From: HGM11416 sp045596285
Lineage (GTDB): Bacteria; Bacillota; Clostridia; Christensenellales; Borkfalkiaceae
Assembly (NCBI GenBank): GCA_045596285.1
Contig: JAZOCA010000065.1
Coordinates: 1 to 5,495 of the forward strand
Reading direction: 5' to 3'
Length of the DNA stretch: 5,495 bases
The notes under the pieces are model-generated. The model was not told the DNA's origin. It was given only the letters and a program-made list of their open reading frames with translations, and ran no database searches. This document shows, piece by piece, positions 5,471 through 5,495 of the stretch. A program made the translations under genes and the position numbers. Each line of letters begins with the position of its first letter. The stretch's first letter is position 1.

Positions 5471-5495
5471 ACTAACAATATTATATACGGTTTTT

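Noticed and set aside
5480..5485. TATAAT on the minus strand near the right edge as a further promoter of the regulator operon
   Set aside because: Any -35 would fall outside the window, so it cannot be judged. The region is AT-rich and such hexamers arise by chance.

Overview
The window looks like AT-rich chromosome from an uncultured Firmicute, probably a gut clostridium. The grounds are low GC, AAGGAG-type ribosome sites, a lipoprotein with clostridial-style Cys/Gly repeats, and small charged membrane proteins typical of that group. This placement is inference; there is no rRNA or marker gene. Apart from the tail of one plus-strand gene at the left edge, all genes are on the minus strand, so transcription runs from right to left.

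Layout by position. 1-201 is the 3' end of a probable TSUP (TauE/SafE-like) permease on the plus strand. It converges on the minus-strand genes across a bidirectional terminator (217-243). 250-889 is a two-gene minus-strand unit: a two-helix membrane protein (536-889, start moved inward from 922) followed by a small charged helical protein (250-504). Its promoter region lies at 914-995. 1089-2078 is a repeat-containing lipoprotein with a good sigma-A-type promoter (2134-2162) and a terminator (1040-1071). 2179-2351 is a non-coding palindromic element that resembles a MITE. 2387-5397 is a tightly packed four-gene operon read in the order response regulator, histidine kinase, 8-helix membrane protein, 2-helix membrane protein. 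Its junctions overlap (4 nt, 1 nt with the ancestral kinase stop, 8 nt), and it ends at a terminator (2352-2382).

How it may work together. The response regulator and the distant 536-889 unit share an unusual promoter architecture: direct TTNACA-type hexamers with an 11-bp period, ending exactly 20 nt before the -10 box in both. An 18-nt core is identical at 17 positions. The first gene of the distant unit is a paralogue of the last gene of the two-component operon. The simplest model is an autoregulating OmpR-type system that also controls a second unit encoding a paralogue of its own membrane partner. This is inference from sequence.

The most striking defect is in the histidine kinase. An in-frame TAA at 3833-3835 cuts it just after the F box of the ATPase domain, while the missing 49 codons, including the G2 glycine box, are intact downstream in the same frame. 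This could be a recent nonsense mutation or a sequencing error.
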